DNA of 64,000 nt from Chloroflexota bacterium. Its GTDB lineage: Bacteria > Chloroflexota > Anaerolineae > Aggregatilineales > Phototrophicaceae. A program made the position numbers and the translations under genes. The stretch covers positions 46,201 through 110,200 of the forward strand of contig WTGN01000028.1 in assembly GCA_011523545.1 (NCBI GenBank). The letters are read 5' to 3'. Below are positions 8,032 through 16,655 of this stretch, piece by piece. The notes under the pieces were generated by a model. It did no database searches. It saw nothing but the letters and a program-made list of their open reading frames with translations, and was not told the DNA's origin. Each line of letters begins with the position of its first letter. Positions within the stretch are counted from its first letter, which is position 1.

Positions 8032-9345
8032 CTACATACCGGCGACTTCGTCGAGCGCAGCCTGGCCTTCTTCCTGAATTGTGGCGATGGCTTCGTCGAC
8101 CGAAGTCTCGCCCAGGCGCAGCAGATCGGCCTCGCGGCTCAGTATCTGGCTGACCTGCGCGGCCGCCAGCGACTGGAAGGGCGGGCCCGTCACTGCGTAA
8201 TCGAACATCGCTTCCAGGAAGTAGTGACCGCTGGGCGGCGCCGGGTCGGATGTCAGCCAAGCTTCCAAGCCCTCCGGACGCGCCGGTGAACCGCGGCCCG
8301 ACAGGCTCCACATGAAGATCATTCCCTCGAGTGAGAGGTATTCACGCAGGTATGTCCAGGCGGTATCCGGCTTGTCGCTGGTCGGCGTGATGCCGTAGCC
8401 ACTGCCAAAGGCGCCCGTATAGCGCGAGCCGTCGGCGCCCATCGGCGTCGGCGCGACATCCCATTCGAAATTCGCCAGCGCGCGCATGCTCGGCGTGCTC
8501 CAGGTGGCGATATGACCCATGGCGGCGACGCCGGCGCGGAAGGGCTGCGAGTTGGGGAAGGCTTCCATCTCAGTGCCGCTGGCGCCGGCATTTTCGACGT
8601 GCTGCAGGTTGTACCAGTGGTTGAGCGCGGCGCGGACTTCGGGCGTGTCCATGGTCATCTCAGATTCGTCTTCGTTCATGTGGACGCCGCCCCAGGCGCC
8701 GGTGAAGAAGCCGCCACCGCCGTTGCCCAGATCCAGCCGGCCATCCCAGCCCCAGACGCCCATGTCGGCGTCGGTCAATTCAATAGCGGCGGCCGCCATG
8801 TCCTCCATCGTCCAGTCTTCGCTCGGATAGTCCATGCCAGCGGCGTCAAACATGTCTTTGTTGTATCCAAGGATGATCGGACCATGGTCATAGGGGAGCG
8901 CGTGGATGCGGCCATTGACGCGGTAGAGGCGCACCGATTCTTCCCACATGCCGTCAACATTAAATTCTTCATCAGCAGTGACGATGTCATGGATGTCGAT
9001 GATGATGCCTTCATGGGCCCAGGGCGTGGCGCGGCTGCCGTGTACGTAGATGATGTCGGGCAAGGTGCCGGCGGCGGCCCAGGCGGGCACGACGTTGTTG
9101 TGGTCGGCCCAGGTATTGTATGTGATGCTGACCTTGATATCCGGATGCCGCTCCATGAAGCCTTCATCGTATTCGGCCTGGCGCGGGCGGAATGCCGCTT
9201 CCCAGTGGCGGCCGAAGGTCAGCTCGACCTGGTCTTGGGCGGCGGCGATGCTGCTCAAGGGGCCCAGGCCCGCGAGCGCGGCGCCGGTGCTGGTGGCGGC
9301 GGTCAGCTTTAGGAAATCACGCCGTGAGAGTTTTTCATTCTTCAT
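8032..9345 (-). CDS. Tat-exported extracellular sugar-binding protein (ABC transporter)
   Basis: 437 residues, family 1 solute-binding protein. The N-terminus has a twin-arginine signal (SRRDFLKLTAATSTG) followed by a hydrophobic stretch and an AAAQ cleavage-like site, so it should be folded before export by Tat. The rest contains the expected YHGSR- and YGITPTSD-type segments of CUT1 binding proteins. The ATG has AAAGGAA 6 bases upstream. First gene of the operon binding protein - permease - permease - FG-GAP protein. It delivers an oligosaccharide to the membrane pair. The protein is strongly acidic. Confidence 0.92.
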   Translation of the reverse strand: MKNEKLSRRDFLKLTAATSTGAALAGLGPLSSIAAAQDQVELTFGRHWEAAFRPRQAEYDEGFMERHPDIKVSITYNTWADHNNVVPAWAAAGTLPDIIYVHGSRATPWAHEGIIIDIHDIVTADEEFNVDGMWEESVRLYRVNGRIHALPYDHGPIILGYNKDMFDAAGMDYPSEDWTMEDMAAAAIELTDADMGVWGWDGRLDLGNGGGGFFTGAWGGVHMNEDESEMTMDTPEVRAALNHWYNLQHVENAGASGTEMEAFPNSQPFRAGVAAMGHIATWSTPSMRALANFEWDVAPTPMGADGSRYTGAFGSGYGITPTSDKPDTAWTYLREYLSLEGMIFMWSLSGRGSPARPEGLEAWLTSDPAPPSGHYFLEAMFDYAVTGPPFQSLAAAQVSQILSREADLLRLGETSVDEAIATIQEEGQAALDEVAGM

Positions 9346-9520
9346 GATCGTTCCTTTCTACAGCCAATTTTCGGACGAGAATACTGCTGCACACAGTTTC
9401 TTGCTGGGAGCACCTCCTTCAACATGCGCCTCGCGGAAACAAACAGGGACACAATAAAATCATAGGCGATTGCGAAGTCCGTTGCTATGGTAGACGAGGA
9501 TTGGCGATTTGTCAAAGACT

Positions 9521-9555
9521 ATGTCTAAATTGGCGCATATGTCTAAATTGGCGCA
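9521..9555. repeat. 17-bp direct repeat, two copies 18 bp apart
   Basis: ATGTCTAAATTGGCGCA occurs at 9521-9537 and 9539-9555. The spacing places both copies on nearly the same face of the helix over almost two turns, as in tandem regulator sites. Each contains TTGGCG, which recurs at 9501, 9674 and inverted at 9688. Confidence 0.8.
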
Positions 9556-9566
9556 ATCGGTTGCGC
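9551..9566. promoter_or_regulatory. Inverted repeat GCGCAA-N4-TTGCGC (candidate operator)
   Basis: Perfect 6-bp arms around TCGG. The centre CAATCGGTTG differs by one base from the CAACCGGTTG type bound by LacI-family sugar regulators. It overlaps the second direct repeat. Confidence 0.45.
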
Positions 9567-9673
9567 GCGGCGCCTGGATTGTGGATAACCTGCCTTGCTC
9601 GCGCGAGCGGAGCCGTTTATTATCTTCGGAGCGCGTCAAGCAGCGTCGCCGTTACGCTTGGATACTGGCGAGC

Positions 9674-9703
9674 TTGGCGCTGTTTTACGCCAATGGATAT
9701 GTT
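9674..9703 (+). promoter_or_regulatory. Candidate promoter and inverted repeat for the GroEL-like gene
   Basis: TTGGCG, an 18-base spacer and TATGTT form a plausible sigma-70 promoter with a leader of about 25 nt to the ATG at 9735. TTGGCG at 9674 and CGCCAA at 9688 form a perfect inverted repeat overlapping the -35 and spacer. Confidence 0.4.
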
Positions 9704-9734
9704 TTCCGTTACGGTCTAGTTTTGTAGCGATTTC

Positions 9735-11342
9735 ATGCCACAACCCAAAGTCATTCATCAACCGCGGACTCAACGCGCGCTACAGCAGGGGATTGCCACG
9801 CTGGTCAGCGCCATCGCGCCAACGCTTGGACCCAGCGCCCGCCGTTCTGTCGCCCAGAATCAGGCCAAGTTGGAGCTTTTGGATGATGGCGGCTTGATCG
9901 CACGGCGCATCATCGCGCTGCCGGAGCCGGAAGCCGATGTGGGGGCGATGCTGCTGCGCCAGGTGCTATGGGATGTGTATCAGCATGTGGGTGATGGCGC
10001 CGCCACCACCGCCGTCCTTTATGAGCGCATTTATCGCGAGGGCCTTCGTTTCTTGGCGGCCGGCGCCGACCCGATGCGGCTGCGCGCCAGGCTGATGTCG
10101 CTTCTGCCCGCCATGACCGAGCGTCTGCTGGCAGACGCGCGCCCGCTGCGTGGCGAAGCGGAACTGAAGCGGCTGGCGCTCTCGGTCTGTTATGACGAGG
10201 AAATGGCGGATGTCATAGGCGAAGTCATCGACACGATCGGGCAATACGGGCAGGTCGATGTCCGCGCCGGGCATGGCCGCGGCCTGGAATACAACTTTGT
10301 GGACGGCAGCTATTGGAAAGGCGGCGCCCAATCCAAAGAGATGCTGCGCGGGTTCGCTCGTCAAGTGGTTGAGATGCAGGACGCTGCCATCCTCGTCACC
10401 GATATGGACATTGAGGAACCGCGCGATCTCGTGCCGGCGATGAGCCTGGCGCTGCGCTTGGGCATCACGCAATTGCTGTTGATCGTCGCTTCTATTTCTG
10501 AAACCGGCCTTTCGGTCGTACTTGATGATCGTCTGAAGAATAAGATCAGGACGGTTGTTGTCAAGATTGACGCCTACCATCCGGGCGACCTGAGCATCGC
10601 GCAGGAGGACATTGCGCTATTGACCGGCGCCCGACCGCTGCTGCAAAAGGCGGGCGAAACGCTGGAGCATGTGCGGCAGAGCGACTTCGGCGACGCGCGT
10701 TGGGTCTGGGCGGACGACAAGAATTTCGGCTTCGCCAGCGGCAAAGGCGATCCACAACAGCTGCGCGAGACGGTGCGCGGCCTGCGGGCGGCCTACGCTG
10801 CGAGCGAGGATGATGACGCGCGGAAGCGCCTGCTCGAACGGCTGGGCCGCCTCAATGGCGGGCTGGCGACGGTCTACGTGGGCGGCATCGCCGAAGATGT
10901 AATCAGAGGGCGCAAGGAAGTGGCCGAGCGAAGCATTCGCGCCTTGAGGAACGCGGCGGCTTATGGCGTGATTCCCGGTGGTGGCGCCGCGCTGCTGCGC
11001 TGCCGCGATTGGCTGCTGAATGAAGCCGATGCGCAGAACGAGCTTGAAAGCCGCGCCGCCCGTTTGATCATGGCCGAAGCGGCCGAAGCGCCGATGCGCC
11101 AGTTGCTTTCAAACGCCGGTTATGAGCCGAGCGAAGTTTTGGCGCGCTTGCAGCACTGCGGGGATGAAGCGGGCTTTGACGTGACACGAGGCGTCATCGT
11201 CGATCTGGCGGCGGCCGGCATTTTGGATGTGGCGCAGGTGCAGGTCGAGGCTTTGCAACGCGCCGTTTCCAGCGCCGCCCTCGCCTTGACGATTGACGTG
11301 CTGGTGCTGCATCGCGAGCCGGAGACGATGACGGATCCTTAA
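9735..11342 (+). CDS. Divergent GroEL/Cpn60-like protein, predicted defective in ATP hydrolysis
   Basis: 535 residues that align end to end with group I chaperonin. Recognisable are TLGPSAR (30-36; GroEL TLGPKGR), DDGGLIARRI (50-59; D51 equals GroEL D52), GDGAATTA (86-93; D87 kept) and VIPGGGAALLR (412-422; GroEL VVAGGGVALIR). Aligning from the GGG motif, the GroEL catalytic Asp398 position is Arg399, with Glu398 beside it. The apical region is poorly conserved and the C-terminal GGM tail is missing. It is therefore not the housekeeping chaperonin. It is transcribed with the next gene, which starts one base after its stop. It may be a scaffold or a specialised chaperone; its function is unknown. 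Confidence 0.85.
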   Translation: MPQPKVIHQPRTQRALQQGIATLVSAIAPTLGPSARRSVAQNQAKLELLDDGGLIARRIIALPEPEADVGAMLLRQVLWDVYQHVGDGAATTAVLYERIYREGLRFLAAGADPMRLRARLMSLLPAMTERLLADARPLRGEAELKRLALSVCYDEEMADVIGEVIDTIGQYGQVDVRAGHGRGLEYNFVDGSYWKGGAQSKEMLRGFARQVVEMQDAAILVTDMDIEEPRDLVPAMSLALRLGITQLLLIVASISETGLSVVLDDRLKNKIRTVVVKIDAYHPGDLSIAQEDIALLTGARPLLQKAGETLEHVRQSDFGDARWVWADDKNFGFASGKGDPQQLRETVRGLRAAYAASEDDDARKRLLERLGRLNGGLATVYVGGIAEDVIRGRKEVAERSIRALRNAAAYGVIPGGGAALLRCRDWLLNEADAQNELESRAARLIMAEAAEAPMRQLLSNAGYEPSEVLARLQHCGDEAGFDVTRGVIVDLAAAGILDVAQVQVEALQRAVSSAALALTIDVLVLHREPETMTDP

Positions 11343-11343
11343 T

Positions 11344-12207
11344 ATGATGTCAATCGAAACGCTTGAGCGAACCAACGGCCTGCTGGCAACCGACGATTTA
11401 ATCTACGCAGCGCGTCAAAGCGGGCTGCATCGCTTGACCGCGGACGGGGACAATTCGCGCAGCCTCTTCGAAAGCTGGCTGCCTGGGCAGGATGTGCCGA
11501 CCCTGGCAATCGCCGCCTATGGCGAGCTGCTGCTGGCCGGCATCAAGGGCGGGGTCGCCCGCTCAGCAGACGGCGGCGCCAGCTGGGAGGCGCAGCAGTT
11601 TCGGGCGCCGGCCCCGCTTGTGACCTGCCTGGCGCTTTCGACCAATTTCGATGACGACGGCGTCGTGCTGGCTGGCACATTTGAAGACGGCGTGTTTCGT
11701 TCCACCGACGGCGGCATATCCTGGCGGGCGGTCAATCACGCCTTGTTCGATCACAGCATCTACGCGCTGGCGCTCTCGCCGGGGTTCGCCCATGACGGCA
11801 TTGTCTACGCCGGCACAGGCAGCGGCGTCTACCGCAGCGAAAATGGCGGCCGTCTGTGGTGGGATTTGACCATGCCGGCCGGCGATGAAACGGTGCTCAG
11901 CCTGGCGCTGTCCGGGAACGGGGCGATTTACGCCGGCTGTGAGGCGCACGGCCTGCTGCGCTCTAACGATGCTGGCCTAAGCTGGGCGACGCTGTTGGAA
12001 ACCGAGGGCGCGGTCAATGCGGTGGCGCTCATGCCAGACGGCGCGATCGTCGCTCAGGTGGACGACGGAGTTCTGCTGTCGCGAGATGACGGCGCGAATT
12101 GGAATCAATTAGCGGCGGAGAACGTGGACTGCATAACGCTGGACAAAAGCAGCGAGACGCTCATTCTTGCGATGGCCGATGGCAGCATTCGGCGAGTTGC
12201 GCTTTAA
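11344..12207 (+). CDS. BNR/YCF48-like beta-propeller protein
   Basis: 287 residues with repeated blades ending in Asp-box-like motifs such as SADGGASWE, STDGGISWR, SENGGRLWW, SNDAGLSWA and SRDDGANWN. These are typical of sialidase/YCF48/VPS10-type propellers. There is no signal peptide, so it is cytoplasmic. ATGATG gives two possible starts, one and four bases after the GroEL-like stop, which indicates translational coupling. A propeller paired with a degenerate chaperonin is unusual; a protein-binding adaptor role is inference. Confidence 0.8.
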   Translation: MMSIETLERTNGLLATDDLIYAARQSGLHRLTADGDNSRSLFESWLPGQDVPTLAIAAYGELLLAGIKGGVARSADGGASWEAQQFRAPAPLVTCLALSTNFDDDGVVLAGTFEDGVFRSTDGGISWRAVNHALFDHSIYALALSPGFAHDGIVYAGTGSGVYRSENGGRLWWDLTMPAGDETVLSLALSGNGAIYAGCEAHGLLRSNDAGLSWATLLETEGAVNAVALMPDGAIVAQVDDGVLLSRDDGANWNQLAAENVDCITLDKSSETLILAMADGSIRRVAL

Positions 12208-12227
12208 TCCGTAGACAGAAATCGACA

Positions 12228-12300
12228 ATTTAACGGGCGGCCTGAAAGATCGTCCGCCGAAGCGCATAGTTGTAGGGGCGACTCGCTGAGTCGCCCGCGA
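12228..12300. repeat. R1 hairpin repeats
   Basis: A perfect hairpin at 12276-12296 (GGGCGACTC, loop GCT, GAGTCGCCC) with TGTAG flank, preceded by a degenerate copy (GGGCGGCCT ... TCGTCCGCC). Confidence 0.8.
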
Positions 12301-12365
12301 ATTGCCCTAAAGATTCTGACAAAGAATGAGCAGCGTATCACAGGACGCGGGAAGGAAGCGTAGAT

Positions 12366-13757
12366 ATGACATTTGAACCAACACTCGAATCAGTAGGCAC
12401 ACACCAAGTCCCGGATTGGTATCACAACGCCAAGCTCGGCATCTTCATCCACTGGGGCTTGTATTCGGTGCCGGCTTGGGCGCCGGCGGGCGGAGACATC
12501 GGCGAAGTCTTCGAAAGCGGCGATATGAGCGACTGGTTTCGCGTTAATTCTTATGCCGAATGGTATCTGAATACGCTCAAGTTTGAAGATGGACCCACGC
12601 GCGCCTGGCACAACAAGCGTTACGGCGCTGACTTCCATTATGACGACTTCAAAGCCGGCTTCAACTCGGGGCTGAGACGATGGAACCCAGCCGACATGGC
12701 TTCCCTTTTCCGCGAGGTCAACGCGCGCTACGTCGTATTGACGAGCAAACACCATGACGGTTTCACCCTCTGGCCCAGCGATATCCCCTGCCCGCACAAG
12801 GAGAACTATCACACGATGCGCGATGTGGTCGGCGAGCTGACCGACGCCGTCCGCGCCGAGGGCTTGCGCATGGCGATCTATTATTCCGGCGGGCTGGACT
12901 GGGCGTTCAACGAGGCGCGCATCGAACAAGTCCAGGATGTCTGGGGCACAATCGTGCAGACGCCTGAATTCGTCGACTACTCGGTCGCGCACTGGAAAGA
13001 GCTGATCGACAAGTACAAGCCCTCGATCATGTGGAATGATATCGGCTACCCGGCGGCGGCCGACCTGGGCGAGCTATTCGCCTACTATTACAACAACGTG
13101 CCCGATGGCGTCATCAATGACCGCTTCACCCAAGCGCGCGATCAGCGGCCGACGCCGGGCGAAAAGCTGACGTCGCCGCGCGGACCCCATTACGACTACA
13201 TCACACCGGAATACGCCACCTTCGACGAGATTCAGGATGTTAAGTGGGAATGCTGCCGGGGCATCGGCCACAGCTTCGGTTACAACCGCGCCGAGGGCGA
13301 TGCCGAGTTGCTGGCGGAGGACGAGATGATCCACATGTTCGTCGACATCGTCAGCAAGAACGGCAATCTGCTGCTGAATGTCGGCCCGATGGCTGATGGC
13401 GCGATCCCCGACAATCAAGCCGACCGTCTGCGATCATTGGGCCGCTGGCTGGACCGCAACGGCGAGGCCATCTTCGATACCCGGCCCTGGCGGCGCGCCG
13501 AGGGAAAGACATCCCAGGGGCTTGGCCTACGCTTCACCGCGACCGAAGACGCCTTGTACGCCACCCTGTTCGGCTCGCCTGCCGAGAGCGAAATCCGCAT
13601 AGAGCAACTGGAAGCGCCAGCCGGAGCGAGCCTTCAGTTGCTGGGGCGCGACAGCGACCTGGCTTGGGAGCAGGACGGTGCCGACTTGAAGATTCAATTG
13701 CCGGAGCTGCCCGACGCGCCGGCGCATTCTATCGCGATTCGTGGCATAGGTGGCTGA
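12366..13757 (+). CDS. Alpha-L-fucosidase, GH29 (copy 2)
   Basis: 463 residues. Motifs are LGIFIHWG (24-31), TSKHHDGF (126-133) and IMWNDIGYP, with Asp225 in the nucleophile position as in the Thermotoga-type WND signature. It carries the longer insert after strand 1 and a C-terminal beta-sandwich typical of full-length GH29 enzymes. The ATG has AGGAAG upstream. No signal peptide. Its stop overlaps the GTG start of the following MFS transporter by 8 bases, so enzyme and transporter are made from one message. Confidence 0.94.
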   Translation: MTFEPTLESVGTHQVPDWYHNAKLGIFIHWGLYSVPAWAPAGGDIGEVFESGDMSDWFRVNSYAEWYLNTLKFEDGPTRAWHNKRYGADFHYDDFKAGFNSGLRRWNPADMASLFREVNARYVVLTSKHHDGFTLWPSDIPCPHKENYHTMRDVVGELTDAVRAEGLRMAIYYSGGLDWAFNEARIEQVQDVWGTIVQTPEFVDYSVAHWKELIDKYKPSIMWNDIGYPAAADLGELFAYYYNNVPDGVINDRFTQARDQRPTPGEKLTSPRGPHYDYITPEYATFDEIQDVKWECCRGIGHSFGYNRAEGDAELLAEDEMIHMFVDIVSKNGNLLLNVGPMADGAIPDNQADRLRSLGRWLDRNGEAIFDTRPWRRAEGKTSQGLGLRFTATEDALYATLFGSPAESEIRIEQLEAPAGASLQLLGRDSDLAWEQDGADLKIQLPELPDAPAHSIAIRGIGG

Positions 13758-15042
13758 GTTGAGCGCGAAAGTCAACGCCTTCGTCGAGAAGAACCTGCGC
13801 TGGAACTTCTCGGTCAATCTGATCGACATCACCTTCATCACGCTCGCCTTCAGCTTGATCTCGCGCGAGACGATCACGCCGCTGCTCATCAGCAACCTGA
13901 CGGATTCGAAGATCGCCATCGGCCTGGTGCCGGCGATCTACAGCATCGCCTATTACCTGCCGCAGCTTTTCGCCGCCAACCATGCCGAGCGCTTAAAGCA
14001 CAAGCTGCCCTTTGTCATGGTTATCGGCGGCTTGCTGGAGCGCGTGCCCTATCTCTTCGCCGGGCTGGCGATTTTGCTGCTGGCGGAGGGCGCGCCGATC
14101 GCGGCTCTTCTCTGCCTCTACCTGGTGATCGGCCTGGGCGCGCTCGGCAATGGCGTGGCGACGCCGGCCTGGTTCAGCATGATTGGCAAGGTCCTGCCGG
14201 TCACGCGGCGCGGGATATTCTTCGGCCTCAGCGAAGGCCTGGGCACGCTGATGGGCATCATCGGCGCGTTTTTTGTCGGTCTCGTGCTTGATTCCGTCGG
14301 CTACCCGCTGAATTTCGCGACCTTGTTTCTCATCGCCGCCGTTTTCATGGGCATCTCCTGGGTCGGCCTGGCGCTGAACCGCGAGCCGGAAAGCCCTGTC
14401 GTCAAAGCCCATATTCCCTTCAGCCACTATTTCCGCCGCTTGCCGGCGATATTGCGCACGAATCAGAACTTCAGGCGATTTCTGCTGAGTTATTCCATCA
14501 GCCGCTTGAGCACGATGGGCGTCGGCTTTTTCATCGTCTTCGGCGATGAGCGCTTCCAATTGACCGGCGCCGAAGTCGGCCTGCTGACCGCTATATTGAT
14601 CGGAAGCCAGGCGGCCATGCAGCTGCTGCTTGGCTGGCTGGCCGATAAACGCGGGCACAAAGCCAACCTGACGATTTCCGGCCTCGCGCTGGCGTTGGCG
14701 GCGCTGCTGGCGCTGACGGCAAACGATATCGCCGGGCTGGCGCTGGCCTTCATTCTGTTGGGCGTCGGGCTGGGAAGCGACCATGTATCGCGCCTGAATA
14801 TCATCCTGGAATTCGCCGTGCCGGAAGATCAGCCGACCTTCATTGGGCTGACCAATACCTTGCTGGCGCCGGTGGTCTTTCTGGCGCCGATTTTTGGCGG
14901 CTGGCTGGCGGATTTCGGTTTCGACGCGCTCTTCGTCTTGATGACGATCTGCGGCGCGCTAGGTGGATTGCTGCTGCTGATCTGGGTGCAAGAGCCGCGC
15001 CATTTGCCGCCGGCGCCAATCGACAGCAAGCCCAAGCGCTAA
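13750..15042 (+). CDS. MFS transporter (copy 1)
   Basis: 430 residues with about 12 membrane segments in two halves, including the loop GWLADKRGHKAN after segment 8 that matches the MFS GXXXDRXGRR signature. Likely exchanges a sugar or sugar acid across the inner membrane. GTG start inside the fucosidase stop region. The next gene is a clear paralogue (shared WNFSVN, SRETI/SQETI, PAWFSMIGKV and RRGIFFGL segments), so the pair arose by tandem duplication. Confidence 0.9.
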   Translation: MAELSAKVNAFVEKNLRWNFSVNLIDITFITLAFSLISRETITPLLISNLTDSKIAIGLVPAIYSIAYYLPQLFAANHAERLKHKLPFVMVIGGLLERVPYLFAGLAILLLAEGAPIAALLCLYLVIGLGALGNGVATPAWFSMIGKVLPVTRRGIFFGLSEGLGTLMGIIGAFFVGLVLDSVGYPLNFATLFLIAAVFMGISWVGLALNREPESPVVKAHIPFSHYFRRLPAILRTNQNFRRFLLSYSISRLSTMGVGFFIVFGDERFQLTGAEVGLLTAILIGSQAAMQLLLGWLADKRGHKANLTISGLALALAALLALTANDIAGLALAFILLGVGLGSDHVSRLNIILEFAVPEDQPTFIGLTNTLLAPVVFLAPIFGGWLADFGFDALFVLMTICGALGGLLLLIWVQEPRHLPPAPIDSKPKR

Positions 15043-15069
15043 ACCAACGCGGCGCGAACGGATACCGCT

Positions 15070-16347
15070 GTGACAAAATCGACGGCAAGCCCGGTCGAAG
15101 AAAACGTCAATTGGAATTTCAGCGTCAATGTGCTGGACAATATGTTCTATGCCTTGGCGATCAGCCTGGTTTCACAAGAGACTATAATGCCGCTGCTGGT
15201 CAGCAAATTGACCGATTCAACGATCGCCGTCGGTCTGATCCCCGCTATCTTCAGCTTGTGCTTCCTGCTGCCGCAGCTCTTCGTCGCCAATCATGCCGAG
15301 CGCCTGCCGCGCAAGCTGCCTTTCGTCCTGCTTGGCAGCGGCCTGCTGCAGCGCCTGCCCTACCCATTGATCGGCCTGGCGCTTCTGCTCTTCGCCCTTG
15401 ATGCGCCTGGCCTGGCGCTGATGCTCTTCTTCGTCGGCATCGCCACGGCCGCATTCGGCGGCGGCATCGTGACGCCGGCCTGGTTCAGCATGATCGGCAA
15501 AGTGATACCGACGCGGCGGCGCGGCATCTTCTTCGGCCTGGCCGATGGCGGCGGCTTGCTTTTGGGCGTCGTCGGCGCCTACTTCGTCGGGCGCGTGCTG
15601 GATGCCGTCGACTATCCGGGCGGGTTCGCCCTGCTCTTTTTGGTCTGCGGCTTCATTCACGCCATGTCCTGGTTCTCTCTGTCCTTGACGCGCGAGCCAC
15701 CCAGCGGGGTCACCAAAGAGGCGGCGCCGCTGCGCCAATATTTCCGTCAGCTGCCAGCTATTCTGCGCGGCCACGCCAATTATCGGCGCTTCCTCGTCGG
15801 CTATGCCCTGCTGCGCTTGAGCATGATGGCGGTTAGCTTTTTCATCGTATTCGCCAATATCAGCTATGAATTAAGCGGGGCTGACATCGGCCTGCTCAAC
15901 GCGATCTTCATTGGCACGCAGGCGGTCATGCGGCTGCTCTTCGGCTGGCTGGGCGACCGCTGGGGGCACAAGCGCAACCTGGTCATCTCGGCCGGGGCGA
16001 TGGCATTGGCGGCTTTGTTCGCGCTGTCATCGGTCAGTCTCGCCGGGCTGATACCGGCCTTCATCTGCCTCGCCTGCGCCATTTCCGCCGATATGGTTTC
16101 ACACTTCAACATCGTGCTTGAATTCGCCGACCCCGCCGAGCAGCCGACCTATATCGGGCTGACAAACACCTTGATGGCGCCATTTACGTTCGCTGGTCCC
16201 ATTCTTGCCGGCTGGATCGCTTCCGCCTTCACGATGCATCTGCTCTTTGCGCTTGCCCTTGCGTTTGGCGTTGGCGGCGGCGCGCTGCTATGGCGTTGGG
16301 TGCAAGAGCCACGCCGCAAATTCGAATCTGCCGGGGCGTCTCGGTGA
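15070..16347 (+). CDS. MFS transporter (copy 2)
   Basis: 425 residues, 12 membrane segments, with GWLGDRWGHKRN in the central loop. Starts with GTG 27 bases after copy 1. Closely related to copy 1 in every motif listed there. The C-terminal residues after the last helix (SAGASR) and the TGA stop lie within an R1 hairpin, so the repeat has set the end of the protein. Tandem retention suggests either a heteromeric pair or different substrates. Confidence 0.9.
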   Translation: MTKSTASPVEENVNWNFSVNVLDNMFYALAISLVSQETIMPLLVSKLTDSTIAVGLIPAIFSLCFLLPQLFVANHAERLPRKLPFVLLGSGLLQRLPYPLIGLALLLFALDAPGLALMLFFVGIATAAFGGGIVTPAWFSMIGKVIPTRRRGIFFGLADGGGLLLGVVGAYFVGRVLDAVDYPGGFALLFLVCGFIHAMSWFSLSLTREPPSGVTKEAAPLRQYFRQLPAILRGHANYRRFLVGYALLRLSMMAVSFFIVFANISYELSGADIGLLNAIFIGTQAVMRLLFGWLGDRWGHKRNLVISAGAMALAALFALSSVSLAGLIPAFICLACAISADMVSHFNIVLEFADPAEQPTYIGLTNTLMAPFTFAGPILAGWIASAFTMHLLFALALAFGVGGGALLWRWVQEPRRKFESAGASR

Positions 16348-16354
16348 GTCGCCC
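16334..16354. repeat. R1 hairpin overlapping the end of MFS copy 2
   Basis: GGGCGTCTC, loop GGT, GAGTCGCCC with one T-T mismatch. The TGA stop of the transporter lies in the loop-right arm. Confidence 0.75.
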
Positions 16355-16432
16355 GCTTTTCCAGCCATGAAACTGTATTGCTTGTCCGGAACTAAATATT
16401 GGTCGCCTGCCTATGGTTCACCCCCCTATAAA

Positions 16433-16482
16433 TCTCCCCCGACGGGTCAGTGTCTACGCGACCCCAATGAATTGGGGGGAGA
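16433..16482. repeat. R3 palindrome interrupted by R5 element
   Basis: Arms TCTCCCCC (16433-16440) and GGGGGAGA (16475-16482) pair perfectly. Between them sits GGTCAGTGTCTACGCGACC (16445-16463), identical to the copies at 4366 and 62660. Confidence 0.7.
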
Positions 16483-16520
16483 CTTTTTTCGCCGTCGAGA
16501 CCGTTCAATTGGCGACTAAA

Positions 16521-16568
16521 CTCCCCTTCCCTAGCTTGCTGGGGAAGGGGCCGGGGGATGGGGTGAAA
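16521..16568. repeat. R2 repeat (CCCCTTCCC hairpin)
   Basis: CCCCTTCCC (16523-16531) pairs with GGGAAGGGG (16542-16550), followed by CCGGGGGATGGGGTGAA. Other copies are at 19050 and 63931 in the opposite orientation, and a variant at 54404. Confidence 0.75.
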
Positions 16569-16604
16569 GATTCGCGCTCGAATGACCCAGTACCGGACAA
16601 GCCT

Positions 16605-16633
16605 TGTAGGGGCGACATACCATGTCGCCCGCC
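16605..16633. repeat. R1 hairpin repeat
   Basis: A perfect hairpin at 16610-16630: GGGCGACAT, loop ACC, ATGTCGCCC, with TGTAG on the left and GCC on the right. Confidence 0.85.
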
Positions 16634-16655
16634 GAAACACAAACAGGATGCAAAT

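Larger units (their letters stand above)
9346..9734. other. 389-base divergent intergenic region with multiple repeated half-sites
   Basis: This gap separates the minus-strand transporter operon from the plus-strand GroEL-like gene. It contains a TATGAT candidate -10 for the transporter at 9459-9464 on the minus strand, a direct repeat, two inverted repeats and a candidate promoter for the plus-strand gene, each listed separately. Two small ORFs of the track here start in the direct repeat and look spurious. Confidence 0.7.
16348..16655. other. 308-base intergenic region made mostly of repeats
   Basis: Holds, in order, the tail of an R1 hairpin, about 70 bases with no recognised element, an R3 repeat interrupted by R5, an R2 repeat and a perfect R1 hairpin. 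The ORF-track extension of the next gene to 16413 runs through these repeats and is rejected as coding. Confidence 0.75.

Noticed and set aside
9411-9420. AAGGAGGTG sequence in the leader of the sugar-binding protein gene (minus strand)
   Set aside because: Looks like a perfect ribosome site, but no sensible ORF follows it; it is too far from the real ATG, which has its own AAAGGAA.
9509-9727. Small ORF beginning MSKTMSKLAHMSKLAQ with repeated start
   Set aside because: The repetition comes from the 17-bp direct repeat; no ribosome site and no family match. Treated as a control region.
9346-9734. CIRCE (HrcA) element before the GroEL-like gene
   Set aside because: TTAGCACTC...GAGTGCTAA was looked for and is not there.
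16413-16655. N-terminal extension of GH29 copy 3 in the ORF track
   Set aside because: The extension translates R3, R5, R2 and R1 repeats and is not part of the family; the start at 16656 (or 16668) has a ribosome site.
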